A DNA stretch of 64,000 nucleotides. Origin: Porphyromonadaceae bacterium UBA2751. Lineage in GTDB: Bacteria; Bacteroidota; Bacteroidia; Bacteroidales; Muribaculaceae. Each line of letters opens with the position of its first letter. The first letter of the stretch is position 1. Below, piece by piece: positions 35,571 through 44,363 of the stretch. The notes beneath the pieces were generated by a model. It ran no database searches and was not told the DNA's origin. It saw nothing but the letters and a program-made list of their open reading frames with translations. The position numbers and the translations under genes were made by a program. The DNA lies in assembly GCA_002353285.1 (NCBI GenBank), contig DEJJ01000032.1:78295-142294 (forward strand). Reading direction: 5' to 3'.

Positions 35571-35970
35571 AATATTGCTTTTAAATATAATAAGGTATTA
35601 CCTTTGCCCTGTGCATCCCAGCACAAGAGTCCCTTGACATACTGCCACCCATGAAAAAATAACAAAAACTGTCCCACCACCTTGAGTCCCTGAGTCACCC
35701 GAGTCAGTTGAGTCAGTTGAGTCAGTTGAGTCAGTTGAGTCACCAGAGTCAGTTGAAACAATAATTTTAGTGCGAAGCACCACTATAATTTTAGCACCAA
35801 GTGCCATAATTTCCACTCCACAGGAGTGCCCCCACCGATGCCATGTCCATGATTCCACTGATTCCCACTGATTCCAGTGTTTCCAGCGATTTCTAGAATT
35901 TCTAGCTTTTCTAGATTTCCTAGCAATTCCTAGTAATTCCTAGTAATTCCTAGTAATTCCTAGCGATTCC
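35571..35970 (+). repeat. Composite repeat element, copy A (promoter head + two short-unit arrays)
   Basis: A head (35571-35691) contains TTG (35575-35577), a 21-bp spacer and TACCTTTG (35599-35606), then a TGTGC/GCACA hairpin. Seven nonamers GAGTCANNN follow (35692-35754). After a less regular part with ATTCCACTGATTCC motifs comes a CTAG array with period 9 at 35893, 35902, 35911 and 35920, which changes to period 10 at 35930, 35940, 35950 and 35960. The same element in inverted orientation is found at 48873-49197; the two heads differ at about four of 118 positions. With the terminators on either side this accounts for the 717-bp gap between genes. Confidence 0.85.
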
Positions 35971-36004
35971 ACTGATTCCACCAATTCCAAATAAGTGTCG
36001 TCTG

Positions 36005-36044
36005 AAAAAAAAGCACCGCAAGAGTGCTATCACCCCTGCGGCGC
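36005..36044 (-). terminator. Terminator of the beta-helix protein gene
   Basis: On the minus strand GCGCCGCA (36044-36037) pairs with TGCGGTGC (36020-36013, one wobble), then TTTTTTTT. Confidence 0.8.
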
Positions 36045-36103
36045 CATTATCTCTCAAGCGCATCGAGCCACAAGGCTCAATGCAACTCGCACGTAGCAGC
36101 AAC

Positions 36104-37570
36104 TTAGCGAACAATCACCTTCTTGCCCTTCTCAATCACGATGCCGCGATAGTCGCTGCCCACTGGCTGACCCATGATGTTGTAGCGCTGGCTGTTGCCA
36201 TTGTTGCCGTCAACATTGATGCCGCTGATTGCGGTATGAGTGGTGCCAGCCCAAGGAGTATAAATCACTTCACCCTTAGAGGCGTCATCCTCTTTGTCAT
36301 ATACAGTGACACGTGGGGTTGAGTCCTTTGCAATATACCAGTAGTTGTTTTGGGCATAAACGGTAGTGCTCGAGTTGTTGTAGAGGTCCCAGCGCTGGAA
36401 CTCGCCCTCAGGATCGAAACCGTTGGCATACTTATAGTTACCATTGTTGATAAACACATTCTCGCCAGGATTGTATTCCACATCCTTTGCTTCATTGGTG
36501 ATATAGCCAGCGTTGACTTCAACGTTGCCAATCAGTGTAATGCCCCATGCGTTGCCCTCGATGTGGTTGCCCTGCATGTAGGCCTTGGCAACCACGTCGG
36601 CCGAGTTGCAAGTGATGTTAAGACCGCTACCACCCAGGTCGGGATCTGAAATGTAACTGTTATTGAGCACGGTGTTGCCTATCATGCGCACATTGCCAGG
36701 ACCGGTGAGGGTGATGCCATAAGAGCTGTTCTCAACGAAGTTGTTGGTCACATACAGAGTTCCGGTGGGAGGATTACCCAGCAGGCAAGCCAGAGCTATA
36801 CCACCCGAGCGGGTAGTGGCTGCTGGACCATGAATCTGATTGCCGTCGATGACAATGTCGTAGGGGCCGGTAGCGCTCATGTTGATGCCTGGATAGAGGC
36901 GAGCGCTGGTGTTGGGCTTGTTGATCACGTTGCCCTTGATGGTGATGCCACAAGGCACATTGGCACCACTGGCAACACACGAGAGTGTAGGATTGTTGAA
37001 CTCGCAGTTCTCCACCAGGTTGCCCTTACTCAGCGATGTGAAGTTGATAACGGCATTGCCACCCTTGCTATTATGGTCGTTAAACACACAATCAGTAGCG
37101 GTGAGGCAGCCTTCCTCGGTGCCGTTGCCATAGTTGATGCCCACATAGTTGAAGGTTGAGCCAGTGATTGTTGCGCTCACACCCTCGGTGTACATGCGGA
37201 AACCCTTGGCTGTGCCTTCCGAGCCCTCGGCAGCACCCACTGTGGCATTGGTGATGGTGAGGTCGCCGTTAACCTCCATTTCGGTAACTCCTGCGAAGAG
37301 CAGAGTCTCGCCCTCGCTAATCACTAGGTCGCCATTGATGGTGAAGTACTTCTTGCTCAGCACGATGTTGTCGTCGTCGTAGCCAATGCCACTCACGCCC
37401 TCGGGCAACGAGGTGGGCAGGTTAACGACGTAGGTGTTCTCGGCTGTAACTGCCACACCCGAGCCATCCTCATTCACTGGAACCAGCGTGGCCAGCTCAC
37501 TGAGGGTGTAGGTCTTGGCTCCTGCAAGCAATGCAGTTGCCGCAAAGAGTAGAGTAAAAATTTTCTTCAT
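36104..37570 (-). CDS. Secreted right-handed beta-helix protein with type IX-like tail
   Basis: The protein has 488 residues with a signal peptide of about 18 (LLAGAKT). From about 75 to 400 the sequence is a run of short beta coils with Asn/Val/Ile ladders (for example GITIKGNVINKPN, IVIDGNQIHG, LYVTNNFVENSSYGITLTG, VRMIGNTVLNNSYI). This is the pattern of parallel beta-helix proteins such as pectate-lyase or NosD types. No catalytic site can be named. The C-terminus (YNIMGQPVGSDYRGIVIEKGKKVIVR in outline) is a surface-sorting tail. Probably a cell-surface polysaccharide-binding or -cleaving protein. Confidence 0.82.
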   Translation of the reverse strand: MKKIFTLLFAATALLAGAKTYTLSELATLVPVNEDGSGVAVTAENTYVVNLPTSLPEGVSGIGYDDDNIVLSKKYFTINGDLVISEGETLLFAGVTEMEVNGDLTITNATVGAAEGSEGTAKGFRMYTEGVSATITGSTFNYVGINYGNGTEEGCLTATDCVFNDHNSKGGNAVINFTSLSKGNLVENCEFNNPTLSCVASGANVPCGITIKGNVINKPNTSARLYPGINMSATGPYDIVIDGNQIHGPAATTRSGGIALACLLGNPPTGTLYVTNNFVENSSYGITLTGPGNVRMIGNTVLNNSYISDPDLGGSGLNITCNSADVVAKAYMQGNHIEGNAWGITLIGNVEVNAGYITNEAKDVEYNPGENVFINNGNYKYANGFDPEGEFQRWDLYNNSSTTVYAQNNYWYIAKDSTPRVTVYDKEDDASKGEVIYTPWAGTTHTAISGINVDGNNGNSQRYNIMGQPVGSDYRGIVIEKGKKVIVR

Positions 37571-37649
37571 GTGCTTTTGGTTTTAAAATGTTAGTATTAA
37601 AAACTTGCGTTGCGACGTTGAGAATTATAACCTTCTAACTATCACAACG

Positions 37650-37681
37650 CAAAGGTAATAAATATTTTCACATTGCCGCAA
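37650..37681 (-). promoter_or_regulatory. Promoter of the beta-helix protein gene
   Basis: On the minus strand, TTG (37681-37679), a 21-bp spacer and TACCTTTG (37657-37650) are present; the leader is about 73 nt. Confidence 0.7.
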
Positions 37682-37708
37682 GTTTTGCCCCAAAACTATC
37701 AAGAAAAA

Positions 37709-37740
37709 TGAGGCACCACGCTTAAACTATCCTCATCGTC
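37709..37740 (-). terminator. Possible terminator after the DUF2490 gene
   Basis: On the minus strand ATGAGG pairs with CCTCAT across a loop of about 17 bases, followed by TTTTTC. The stem is short, so this is a tentative call. Confidence 0.4.
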
Positions 37741-37746
37741 AGGCCA

Positions 37747-38541
37747 CTAAAAGCTATACTTATAGCCCACACCTATCACGTGGCTATCGCGATTGTTGAA
37801 GTGGTCATCATTCTTGATGTCGACAAAGCGGTAAAACACATCAATGTGATTGCCTTTCGCAACCTTGAAGTCGCAACCTGCTGTGTAGCGCATTTTCTCG
37901 TAGCCTCCGCTGAAGTCGACATACAGCTCAGCCGACACATAGGGCTCCCACCATGTGCGCTTGCGGTCATAGCTCACCTCAAGGCGAGTGCGCGACACGT
38001 GCTTGCTCTTTGCCTTCTTGGGTTCAAACTCTTCGCTGTCCCAATCAAATGTCACATCATCCACCTTGTTGCGATGGGTGAACTGCCAGCGCTCACGAAG
38101 CGAGAACTTCACGTTCTGCACCTTGTAAGAACCAACCACCGAGGCATAAACTCGATGTTTCGTCGACCAAAACGAGGTGGTCTCCTCATTCGAGCCTTCA
38201 TCCCACTCGCGCAGCGAGTAATCACGCATGAACTTGTAGCCGGCATCGAGCTTGAGCCACGACAGGGCCTTGAACTCGCCACTCACGCACAGCGACCAGC
38301 GGCTGGGAGCGCCCCACCCTTTTCCTGCCTCAATATTGTCCTTGAGGCGGTATTCAAACTCGGCTCCAACGCTCCACTTCTTGTTGATTTTCTTCTCTGC
38401 ACCCACAGTCATCCACAGGCCAATGTCGTTACCACTCTTGCCTTCAAAGGGCACCCCGGTGGGTTCCCACTCGGCTCGTGCTGGTAGCACCACTGCCATT
38501 GCAAGGGCCACAGCTGTAATGATTCTTACTGTCGTTTTCAT
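37747..38541 (-). CDS. DUF2490 family outer-membrane barrel protein
   Basis: The protein has 264 residues with a signal peptide of about 23 (LPARAEW). DUF2490 features include DIGLWMTVGAEKKINKKWSVGAEFEYRL and repeated amphipathic strands with Arg/Tyr girdles, ending in HVIGVGYKYSF. It is likely an outer-membrane barrel. The start overlaps the stop of the DUF4956 gene (ATGA), and a VTC-domain gene leads the group, so it belongs to a polyphosphate-type cluster. Confidence 0.87.
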   Translation of the reverse strand: MKTTVRIITAVALAMAVVLPARAEWEPTGVPFEGKSGNDIGLWMTVGAEKKINKKWSVGAEFEYRLKDNIEAGKGWGAPSRWSLCVSGEFKALSWLKLDAGYKFMRDYSLREWDEGSNEETTSFWSTKHRVYASVVGSYKVQNVKFSLRERWQFTHRNKVDDVTFDWDSEEFEPKKAKSKHVSRTRLEVSYDRKRTWWEPYVSAELYVDFSGGYEKMRYTAGCDFKVAKGNHIDVFYRFVDIKNDDHFNNRDSHVIGVGYKYSF

Positions 38542-39203
38542 TGCAAGTCTTGTTTTGAGAGTTTTGTCATCTTGTCTACACTGTTGCTGCCACTGTCGGT
38601 GCTGCGGTAGTGAACTCGAAGCACTGTCATGTCGCGAAGCATGTCGATGGCTCCCACCTCCACCTTCGTGATGTCAAGGCCTGTGCGCTTTACCAAGTCG
38701 GCGATAAGCTCCTCGCGCTTGTCGGGCGTGATGAGCTCTATCTTGTCATACTGGATGAGCTTCACGCTCTCGGTCTTGAGCCGCCACTCGCATATCACGA
38801 TAGCAAGGATCACAATCACATTGGTCAGAACCAACTCCACAAGCGGCATGGTCGAGGCAAGCGCATTGACCACAGCAAGTGCGATGATAACAAAGAGGTA
38901 GGTCATCTCGCGCACTGGCATGGTGTCGGTGCGGTAACGCATTATGCTGAAGATACCAAACAAACCTATTCCAAGACCTATTCCAGCCTTGCCCTTCATG
39001 TCTTCAAGCACAAATATCATGAAGAACACCAGGAAGAAAATCGAAATGCTAATGAGCATGAAGGTAAAATAGAAGTCGCGACGCTTGCTCTTGCGGTAGT
39101 AGAGCCTGTCGATGATAATCCAGCTCACCACCACGCTGATGAAGAATCTTATCAGCATTTCGTAATAAGGCTGAGTGATGCCAAAAAACGTGTTATCTAT
39201 CAT
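38538..39203 (-). CDS. DUF4956 family membrane protein
   Basis: The protein has 221 residues. Four membrane helices (about 14-31, 43-65, 72-83 and 99-135) are followed by a cytoplasmic domain (about 140-221; IELITPDKREELIADLVKRTGLDITKVEVGAIDML) typical of DUF4956. Such genes are regularly found next to VTC-domain polyphosphate polymerase genes, as here. The role is thought to concern polyphosphate at the membrane. It lies 79 bp downstream of the VTC gene and overlaps the DUF2490 gene by four bases. Confidence 0.88.
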   Translation of the reverse strand: MIDNTFFGITQPYYEMLIRFFISVVVSWIIIDRLYYRKSKRRDFYFTFMLISISIFFLVFFMIFVLEDMKGKAGIGLGIGLFGIFSIMRYRTDTMPVREMTYLFVIIALAVVNALASTMPLVELVLTNVIVILAIVICEWRLKTESVKLIQYDKIELITPDKREELIADLVKRTGLDITKVEVGAIDMLRDMTVLRVHYRSTDSGSNSVDKMTKLSKQDLQ

Positions 39204-39282
39204 AATTTATAAAGGTTTTAAAGGTTGCTAATGTAAATAGGTCGACGAGTGAATGTGTAACACTGATGCCTTCTTGCCTGGC

Positions 39283-40038
39283 TCACCGATGACAGTCCAT
39301 CGATATCAAGCGGTCAACGTAGTGGAGCTTGGGTTTCAGGCGGTTTTGCTTCACACCAGGATTGCTCAGTGCTGTGCCCATGCAGTACTTGCTAAAGCCA
39401 TGAGGGTGAATATGAAGCTCACGCAGCATCGCCAGCAGTGGCGACGGCTGGTTGCCATCACGCTTGAGTTCTATAATCACTGCCTGGTCAAGACTGGTGT
39501 CGATGCCTGAGCGAAAGCTGTGAAAGCGCAGGCCAGTGTCGATAGTCACGCGCTCGGTCATGGCCTTATTGACCAGTGTGATGCGGGTGAACCAGTTGCG
39601 CAGCGCAGGCTCCAGCGTGTCCACATCCCACCAGCACAACCCTTGCAGGAAATCGCGCTTGACCTGGCCATCGATGTTGAACTCCTCGATTGCTATGCGC
39701 TTCTTGCGGGTGCGACGATGGTTGTTCTTGTTTTTAACCTCAAGGAACATAAGGTGTGAATCTAAATACTCACGCACTCGCACCTTCTGCCTGCCCAAGC
39801 ATCCATTGTGATGCATGATGTACATGTCGAGCCCAGGCGTGTCGTAGTAGAGTGTGGTGTAAGCACTGTTGCGCACCCCATCAACGTCTTGAGCAAAGTA
39901 CTCACCATGCGCCAGCGCCAGCAGCTGGAGCAAGCGTGGCATCGTGGTCACAAACTTTGTGTCAACACGATTCATTAGCCGCACCGATTTCATCTCGGTG
40001 AGGCTGATAGGATCGAATGTACTTATTATGGAGTGCAT
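39283..40038 (-). CDS. VTC-domain (polyphosphate polymerase-like) protein
   Basis: The protein has 251 residues. The VTC/CYTH-like tunnel fold is seen in RVDTKFVTTM (conserved Arg and Lys near residues 23-28), TTLYYDTPGLDMY, RQKVRVREYLDS and FLEVKNKNN followed by a basic run. These basic and acidic residues line the active tunnel in the yeast Vtc4 polymerase, which makes polyphosphate from ATP. It is the first gene of the VTC-DUF4956-DUF2490 group. A -7-like TAAATTTG at 40099-40092 is seen without a clear -33 partner. Confidence 0.88.
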   Translation of the reverse strand: MHSIISTFDPISLTEMKSVRLMNRVDTKFVTTMPRLLQLLALAHGEYFAQDVDGVRNSAYTTLYYDTPGLDMYIMHHNGCLGRQKVRVREYLDSHLMFLEVKNKNNHRRTRKKRIAIEEFNIDGQVKRDFLQGLCWWDVDTLEPALRNWFTRITLVNKAMTERVTIDTGLRFHSFRSGIDTSLDQAVIIELKRDGNQPSPLLAMLRELHIHPHGFSKYCMGTALSNPGVKQNRLKPKLHYVDRLISMDCHR

Positions 40039-40178
40039 TGTTCTAACAACAGTTTGTGACTAATTCAGTGGAGACTTCACTCTTGAAACGGCAAATTTAC
40101 TTAAAAAATACATTATTCGCCTCTTTTTTTTAATATTTTTCAGCAAGCCATTGAAAAACATCAACAAAACACAAAACT

Positions 40179-40218
40179 AAAGACACCCTTTCTGCAATGT
40201 GCAGACCTGAGTGCCTTT
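40179..40218 (-). terminator. Terminator of the GYF-domain protein gene
   Basis: On the minus strand AAAGGCAC pairs with GTGTCTTT (one wobble), around an inner TCTGCA-TGCAGA hairpin. A T-rich stretch follows. Confidence 0.65.
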
Positions 40219-40244
40219 AGCAATTAATCCGTATGACTTACTTC

Positions 40245-41072
40245 TTAGAGACCAAAACTCTTAACCTTGCTCAAAAATGATATAAGACAAATCAGCGAAA
40301 CTAAGGAGCACACACCATACACTCCAAGCAACACATAGTCTTCTGTCTTGGCCTCACTGAGCAGATTCTTATAACTATTCACATCTGCAATCTTGTCCAT
40401 TGGTATCGATGCAAGCACAGCAATGGCAAGACCTGCCAAGCCTATAATAAACGAGAAAACAACGCCTCCACCATATCTACTCGAAATGATTATCCCTATC
40501 AAATTCAAGACGAATGCAAGAGCAAAATAAGCAATTGTAAGGAAGGCATACTTCTCGTTCTTCATCATGCGCATTATGGCAATCACACTGATTCCCATAA
40601 TAGCTAACGAACTCAACAATTGGCACATACCCAATAGTGGACTGCTAAACCATCCACCAAAATAGGAGAATGATCCAATGAAGCTAATCAAGCCACCTAA
40701 TGCCGACAAGCCCAGCAGTACATACAAGATAATCTTGAACACGTTTTGAGGCGATTGTTGATTTCCAACTGGCTGCTGATACTGCGGCTGCTGATACTGC
40801 GGTTGTTGATACTGTGGTTGTTGATACTGTGGAGCGGGAGCTGCTGGCTGAACAGGAGCAACAGGAGCAGAAGGTTGCACTGGAGTAGCGGGAACTGCTG
40901 GCTGAGCTGGCGCAAAGATGTTAAGCAACTCTGGAACCTGATTGGCCGCTGCCCAATTGGCCATGCCATCGGTCCACACCAACGTTTCGGGCTGCAAACC
41001 CATCTGCAACAACTGGTCAACAGGCATTGGACCAATCCGTTGACCATCTTTTACCATATAAAACTCTTTCAT
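40245..41072 (-). CDS. GYF_2-domain membrane protein
   Basis: The protein has 275 residues. An N-terminal GYF_2 domain (1-52; FYMVKDGQRIGPMPVDQLLQMG, then TLVWTDGMANWAAA) is followed by a Pro/Gln/Ala linker. This linker includes four tandem YQQPQ pentads (about 85-104). Four to five membrane helices come next (about 110-275). GYF_2 domains bind proline-rich peptides. The protein may be an inner-membrane adaptor. The tandem CAACAGTATCAG-type DNA repeat is a potential slippage site, but the copies keep the frame. Confidence 0.82.
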   Translation of the reverse strand: MKEFYMVKDGQRIGPMPVDQLLQMGLQPETLVWTDGMANWAAANQVPELLNIFAPAQPAVPATPVQPSAPVAPVQPAAPAPQYQQPQYQQPQYQQPQYQQPVGNQQSPQNVFKIILYVLLGLSALGGLISFIGSFSYFGGWFSSPLLGMCQLLSSLAIMGISVIAIMRMMKNEKYAFLTIAYFALAFVLNLIGIIISSRYGGGVVFSFIIGLAGLAIAVLASIPMDKIADVNSYKNLLSEAKTEDYVLLGVYGVCSLVSLICLISFLSKVKSFGL

Positions 41073-41106
41073 AGCAAAAAAATTATTTATTGTTATTATT
41101 TACCTA

Positions 41107-41138
41107 CAAATTTATACCTTATTCTCTATATTTCCAAA
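41107..41138 (-). promoter_or_regulatory. Promoter of the GYF-domain protein gene
   Basis: On the minus strand TTTG (41138-41135), then 20 bp, then TAAATTTG (41114-41107) are present; the leader is about 30 nt. Confidence 0.72.
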
Positions 41139-41195
41139 TATCCATCAACTTTTTTAAATGCAAATAAAATGAAGTAGTTAAATTTAATTATATTA

Positions 41196-41228
41196 TTGCT
41201 ATTAATCAAGAAAAAAGTAATAACTTTG
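41196..41228 (+). promoter_or_regulatory. Possible mtgA promoter
   Basis: TTG (41196-41198) and TAACTTTG (41221-41228) are separated by 22 bp, slightly longer than in other promoters of the window. The mtgA start is 68 bp downstream. Confidence 0.5.
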
Positions 41229-41296
41229 TCGAGTGAATTGCTGGCACAACAACTGTGTGTTAGTGCCACAATCTTATCTAATCGACTACACACGAC

Positions 41297-42004
41297 ATGA
41301 GCGACATAAAGTTCCTTTGGCACAGATTCTGGATTTGGGTGCGCAACATCCTTATCTTCTTCTTTGTATCATCACTGCTGGCGGTGATAGCATTCAAGTG
41401 GGTACCTGTGTACCGCACGCCGCTCATGTACATTCGCTACTTCGAGCAGTGGCTCGACGGCAAGGATCCGGTAATCAAGCACAAGTGGGTGGACCTGGAC
41501 CAGATATCACGACACATGCCACTGGCAGCAATGGGCGGCGAGGACACTCACTTCACAGAGCACAGCGGCTTTGAGGAGAAGGAGATACTGCGCGCAAGGC
41601 TCGAGGCGCTTGAGGGTGGACGTGAGCGCGGCGCGAGCACTATCTCGCAGCAAACGGCGAAGAACGTGTTCCTGTGGCCTGGCCACAGCTGGATAAGGAA
41701 GGGCCTTGAGGCCTACTTCACAGTGCTTATCGAAAACATCTGGGGCAAGGAGCGCATCATGGAGGTGTACCTCAACAGCATTGAGATGGGCGACGGCATC
41801 TATGGCATCGAAGCCTGCGCTCAGGAGAAGTTTGGCAAAGAGGCACGCAACCTGACGCGCAATGAGTGTGCCACAATCGCCGCAACCTTCCCCAATCCAC
41901 TGGTGCGCGACTCGGCCAACCCCAACGCCACAGTAAGGAAGCGCAGCAAGCGCATCAAGCGCGAGATGAATGCCGTGAGAGATCCCAACTGGGGTGCTAA
42001 ATAG
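41297..42004 (+). CDS. mtgA: Monofunctional peptidoglycan glycosyltransferase
   Basis: The protein has 235 residues. One membrane helix (IWVRNILIFFFVSSLLAVIAF) precedes a GT51 domain. It has AMGGEDTHFTEHSGF (first catalytic Glu), RGASTISQQTAKNVFLWPGHSWIRKGLEAYFTVLIE in outline, and KERIMEVYLNSIEMGDGIYGIEACAQ with the second catalytic region. It polymerises lipid II into glycan strands at the periplasmic face and lacks the transpeptidase domain. It is followed after 61 bp by the aminotransferase gene. Confidence 0.95.
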   Translation: MSDIKFLWHRFWIWVRNILIFFFVSSLLAVIAFKWVPVYRTPLMYIRYFEQWLDGKDPVIKHKWVDLDQISRHMPLAAMGGEDTHFTEHSGFEEKEILRARLEALEGGRERGASTISQQTAKNVFLWPGHSWIRKGLEAYFTVLIENIWGKERIMEVYLNSIEMGDGIYGIEACAQEKFGKEARNLTRNECATIAATFPNPLVRDSANPNATVRKRSKRIKREMNAVRDPNWGAK

Positions 42005-42065
42005 TAATGACTTTTTCCTACAACATTATCTATAAACCTATAACATAATCATTTTATACCTAACT

Positions 42066-43259
42066 ATGGATTTAATTTCGCAAAGATTGCAAGCATTGCA
42101 GCCATCGGCCACACTGGCCATGTCGCAAAAGAGTAACGAACTCAAGGCTCAAGGCATTGACGTGATCAACCTGAGCGTGGGCGAGCCCGACTTCCACACC
42201 CCCGACCACATTAAGGAGGCCGCAAAGAAGGCTGTGGACGACAACTTCTCGTTCTACTCGCCAGTGCCAGGCTACATGTCGCTTCGCCAGGCCATCAGCG
42301 ACAAGCTCAAGAATGAGAACAACCTCGACTTCGCACCCGAGCAAATCGTCGTGGGCAATGGTGCCAAGCAAGCATTGTGCAACACGGTGCTGTGCCTGAT
42401 CAACGACGGCGACGAGGTAATCATTCCCACCCCAGCGTGGGTGAGCTATGTGCAGATGGTGAACCTGTGCGGTGGCAAGAGCGTGCTCGTGCCAGCAACT
42501 ATCGAGCAAGACTTCAAGATCACTCCCGAGCAGCTTGAGAACGCCATCACGCCCAAGTCGAAACTTATCATACTCTGCTCTCCTTCTAACCCAAGCGGCA
42601 GCATCTACAGCAAGGAGGAACTTGCTGGCCTGGCCGCTGTGCTGGCACGTCATCCACAAGTAATGATTATTGCCGATGAGATATATGAGCACATCAACTA
42701 CGTGGGACACCACGAGTCGCTGGCACAGTTCCCCGAACTTAAGGACCGCGTGGCTGTTATCAACGGTGTTTCAAAGGCCTATGCCATGACTGGATGGCGC
42801 ATTGGCTACGTGGCCGCTCCATTGTGGCTGGCCAAGGCTGTGAACAAACTCCAAGGCCAGTACACCAGCGGTGCATCGTCAATTGCCCAGAAGGCTGCCG
42901 AGGCTGCCTACCGTGGCTCACAGCAGTGTGTCGAGGACATGCGCGTGGCCTTCCAGCGCCGCCGCGACCTCATCACTGGCTTGCTGCAAGACATTCCAGG
43001 CATCGAGCTCAAGGTTCCCCACGGAGCTTTCTATGTGTTCCCCAAGGTTGAGGCATTCTTTGGCAAGCGTTGTGGCGACACCGTTATCAACGATGCTGGC
43101 GACCTCGCCATCTATCTGCTCGAGAAAGCCCATGTGGCAAGCGTGGCAGGCGACGCATTTTGCTGCCCTGGCTACCTGCGCATGAGCTACGCCACCAGCG
43201 ATGAAAACATCATCGAAGCTGTGGCTCGTGTCAAGGACGCCCTCGCCCAACTGCAATAA
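42066..43259 (+). CDS. aspC: Pyridoxal-phosphate-dependent aminotransferase (aspartate aminotransferase type)
   Basis: The protein has 397 residues. Fold type I class I aminotransferase features: NLSVGEPDFHTPDH near the N-terminus, IVGNGAKQAL, the CSPSNPSGSIYS loop, and ADEIYEHI with the pyridine-binding Asp. The Schiff-base lysine is in NGVSKAYAMTGWRIGY, with the substrate arginine LRMSYATS near the end. It transfers amino groups between aspartate (or a related amino acid) and 2-oxoglutarate in the cytoplasm. The exact substrate cannot be fixed from sequence alone, so the gene symbol is by similarity. Confidence 0.88.
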   Translation: MDLISQRLQALQPSATLAMSQKSNELKAQGIDVINLSVGEPDFHTPDHIKEAAKKAVDDNFSFYSPVPGYMSLRQAISDKLKNENNLDFAPEQIVVGNGAKQALCNTVLCLINDGDEVIIPTPAWVSYVQMVNLCGGKSVLVPATIEQDFKITPEQLENAITPKSKLIILCSPSNPSGSIYSKEELAGLAAVLARHPQVMIIADEIYEHINYVGHHESLAQFPELKDRVAVINGVSKAYAMTGWRIGYVAAPLWLAKAVNKLQGQYTSGASSIAQKAAEAAYRGSQQCVEDMRVAFQRRRDLITGLLQDIPGIELKVPHGAFYVFPKVEAFFGKRCGDTVINDAGDLAIYLLEKAHVASVAGDAFCCPGYLRMSYATSDENIIEAVARVKDALAQLQ

Positions 43260-43273
43260 GAGAACTAACCTCA

Positions 43274-43313
43274 AGTGGGGCAATGAGCCTGAGAGATTGC
43301 CCATTGCCCCACT
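43274..43313 (+). terminator. Strong hairpin after the aminotransferase gene
   Basis: AGTGGGGCAATG (43274-43285) pairs perfectly with CATTGCCCCACT (43302-43313). No T-run follows, so it may be an RNA-stabilising or processing structure rather than an efficient intrinsic terminator. Confidence 0.5.
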
Positions 43314-43337
43314 ATCTTAACCAACTTGGCCCATAAA

Positions 43338-44363
43338 ATGAGATGTAACGCCATCATATTATTTATCATCATCGTAATGATTGCCAGTTGCCGTCGCATG
43401 GGCGAGACGGTTGCTGAGCCCAAGCCGGCAGTGTACTACTGGCGCACAAGTTTCACGCTCGATAGCGTGGAGCACACTTTCCTGGAGCGGCACAATGTGG
43501 GCAAAATATACCTGCGCTACTTCGATGTGGTAATAGGCGACAATGGCAAGTTGCGACCTAATGCCACCATTAGCTTCGATGACCCCATTCCTGCAGGCAT
43601 CGAGGTGATACCCACCATCTTCATCGTGAACAACTGTCTGGAGCATAGCATCGACAGCCTCGCGCCTCTGCTGGTTCAGCGCGTGCTGCAGATGAACGAG
43701 ACCCACGACATAGCTGGCGTGAGAGAGCTACAAATCGACTGCGACTGGACCGCCAAGACCCAAGCAGCCTATTTCCAGCTACTACAGCAACTGAAGCAGC
43801 AACTGCAGCAGCACGGCATGAAGCTGAGTGCCACCATCAGGCTCCATCAGCTGGCTATGGAAGCGCCACCTGTGGATTACGGCGTGCTGATGATGTACAA
43901 CACCGGCGAGCTCAAGAACAGCAAGCAGCGCAACCCAATTCTCGATAAACGCGACGTGGAGCCCTACATGAAGTATGTGGCAGGTTATCAGCTGCCACTA
44001 TGCGCTGCCTACCCCAACTTCGGGTGGCAACTGCTCTACACGGGCGATAAGTTCCGCGACATCCTCTACAGCGAGGACCTGAGCGACAGCACCCTCTACC
44101 GCAAGGTTGCCAACGACAAGTACCTCATCATCTCCAGCATCGACTTGCCCAACTACCTGAGCAGCAACAGCAGCTACACCTATTTAAATGCAGGCGACAG
44201 CGTACTGGTGGTTAAACCCGAGGCCAATTCGATAGTCGAAATACATGATGCCCTGAGTCGAGAGCGTCCTGGCATCAATGACCAAGTGATAATTTACAGT
44301 TTAAATAATAGCAGTATCAACAATTATTCACCCCAGGATTATGAAAAAATTTATCGTCCTTAG
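43338..44363 (+). CDS. Uncharacterised lipoprotein, TIM-barrel-like
   Basis: The ATG at 43338 gives 341 residues; a TTG four codons earlier is less likely. The lipobox IVMIASC puts the lipid cysteine at residue 18. Strands and helices alternate as in glycosidase-like TIM barrels: VGKIYLRYFDVV, VIPTIFIVNN, VRELQIDCDWT, MKLSATIRLHQL, VDYGVLMMYNTGEL and LPLCAAYPNFGWQLL. This resembles DUF3142-type proteins, but I could not run a search. The stop lies 23 bp inside the next gene, so the two are translated together. Confidence 0.72.
   Translation: MRCNAIILFIIIVMIASCRRMGETVAEPKPAVYYWRTSFTLDSVEHTFLERHNVGKIYLRYFDVVIGDNGKLRPNATISFDDPIPAGIEVIPTIFIVNNCLEHSIDSLAPLLVQRVLQMNETHDIAGVRELQIDCDWTAKTQAAYFQLLQQLKQQLQQHGMKLSATIRLHQLAMEAPPVDYGVLMMYNTGELKNSKQRNPILDKRDVEPYMKYVAGYQLPLCAAYPNFGWQLLYTGDKFRDILYSEDLSDSTLYRKVANDKYLIISSIDLPNYLSSNSSYTYLNAGDSVLVVKPEANSIVEIHDALSRERPGINDQVIIYSLNNSSINNYSPQDYEKIYRP

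Noticed and set aside
35555..35858. Small open frames in composite repeat A reading VTQLTQ or STDSTD repeats
   Set aside because: They arise from the 9-bp unit, which leaves frames open by chance. They run against the repeat's own promoter and have no conserved start. Similar frames exist in copy B only because the DNA is the same.
35988..36104. tRNA or other structured RNA gene near the terminator
   Set aside because: Only a terminator hairpin is present. No cloverleaf or TTCGA-type T-loop was seen here or elsewhere in the gaps.
40745..40850. Tandem repeat encoding YQQPQ pentads as a phase-variation switch
   Set aside because: The units are multiples of three bases, so gain or loss would change linker length without shifting the frame.
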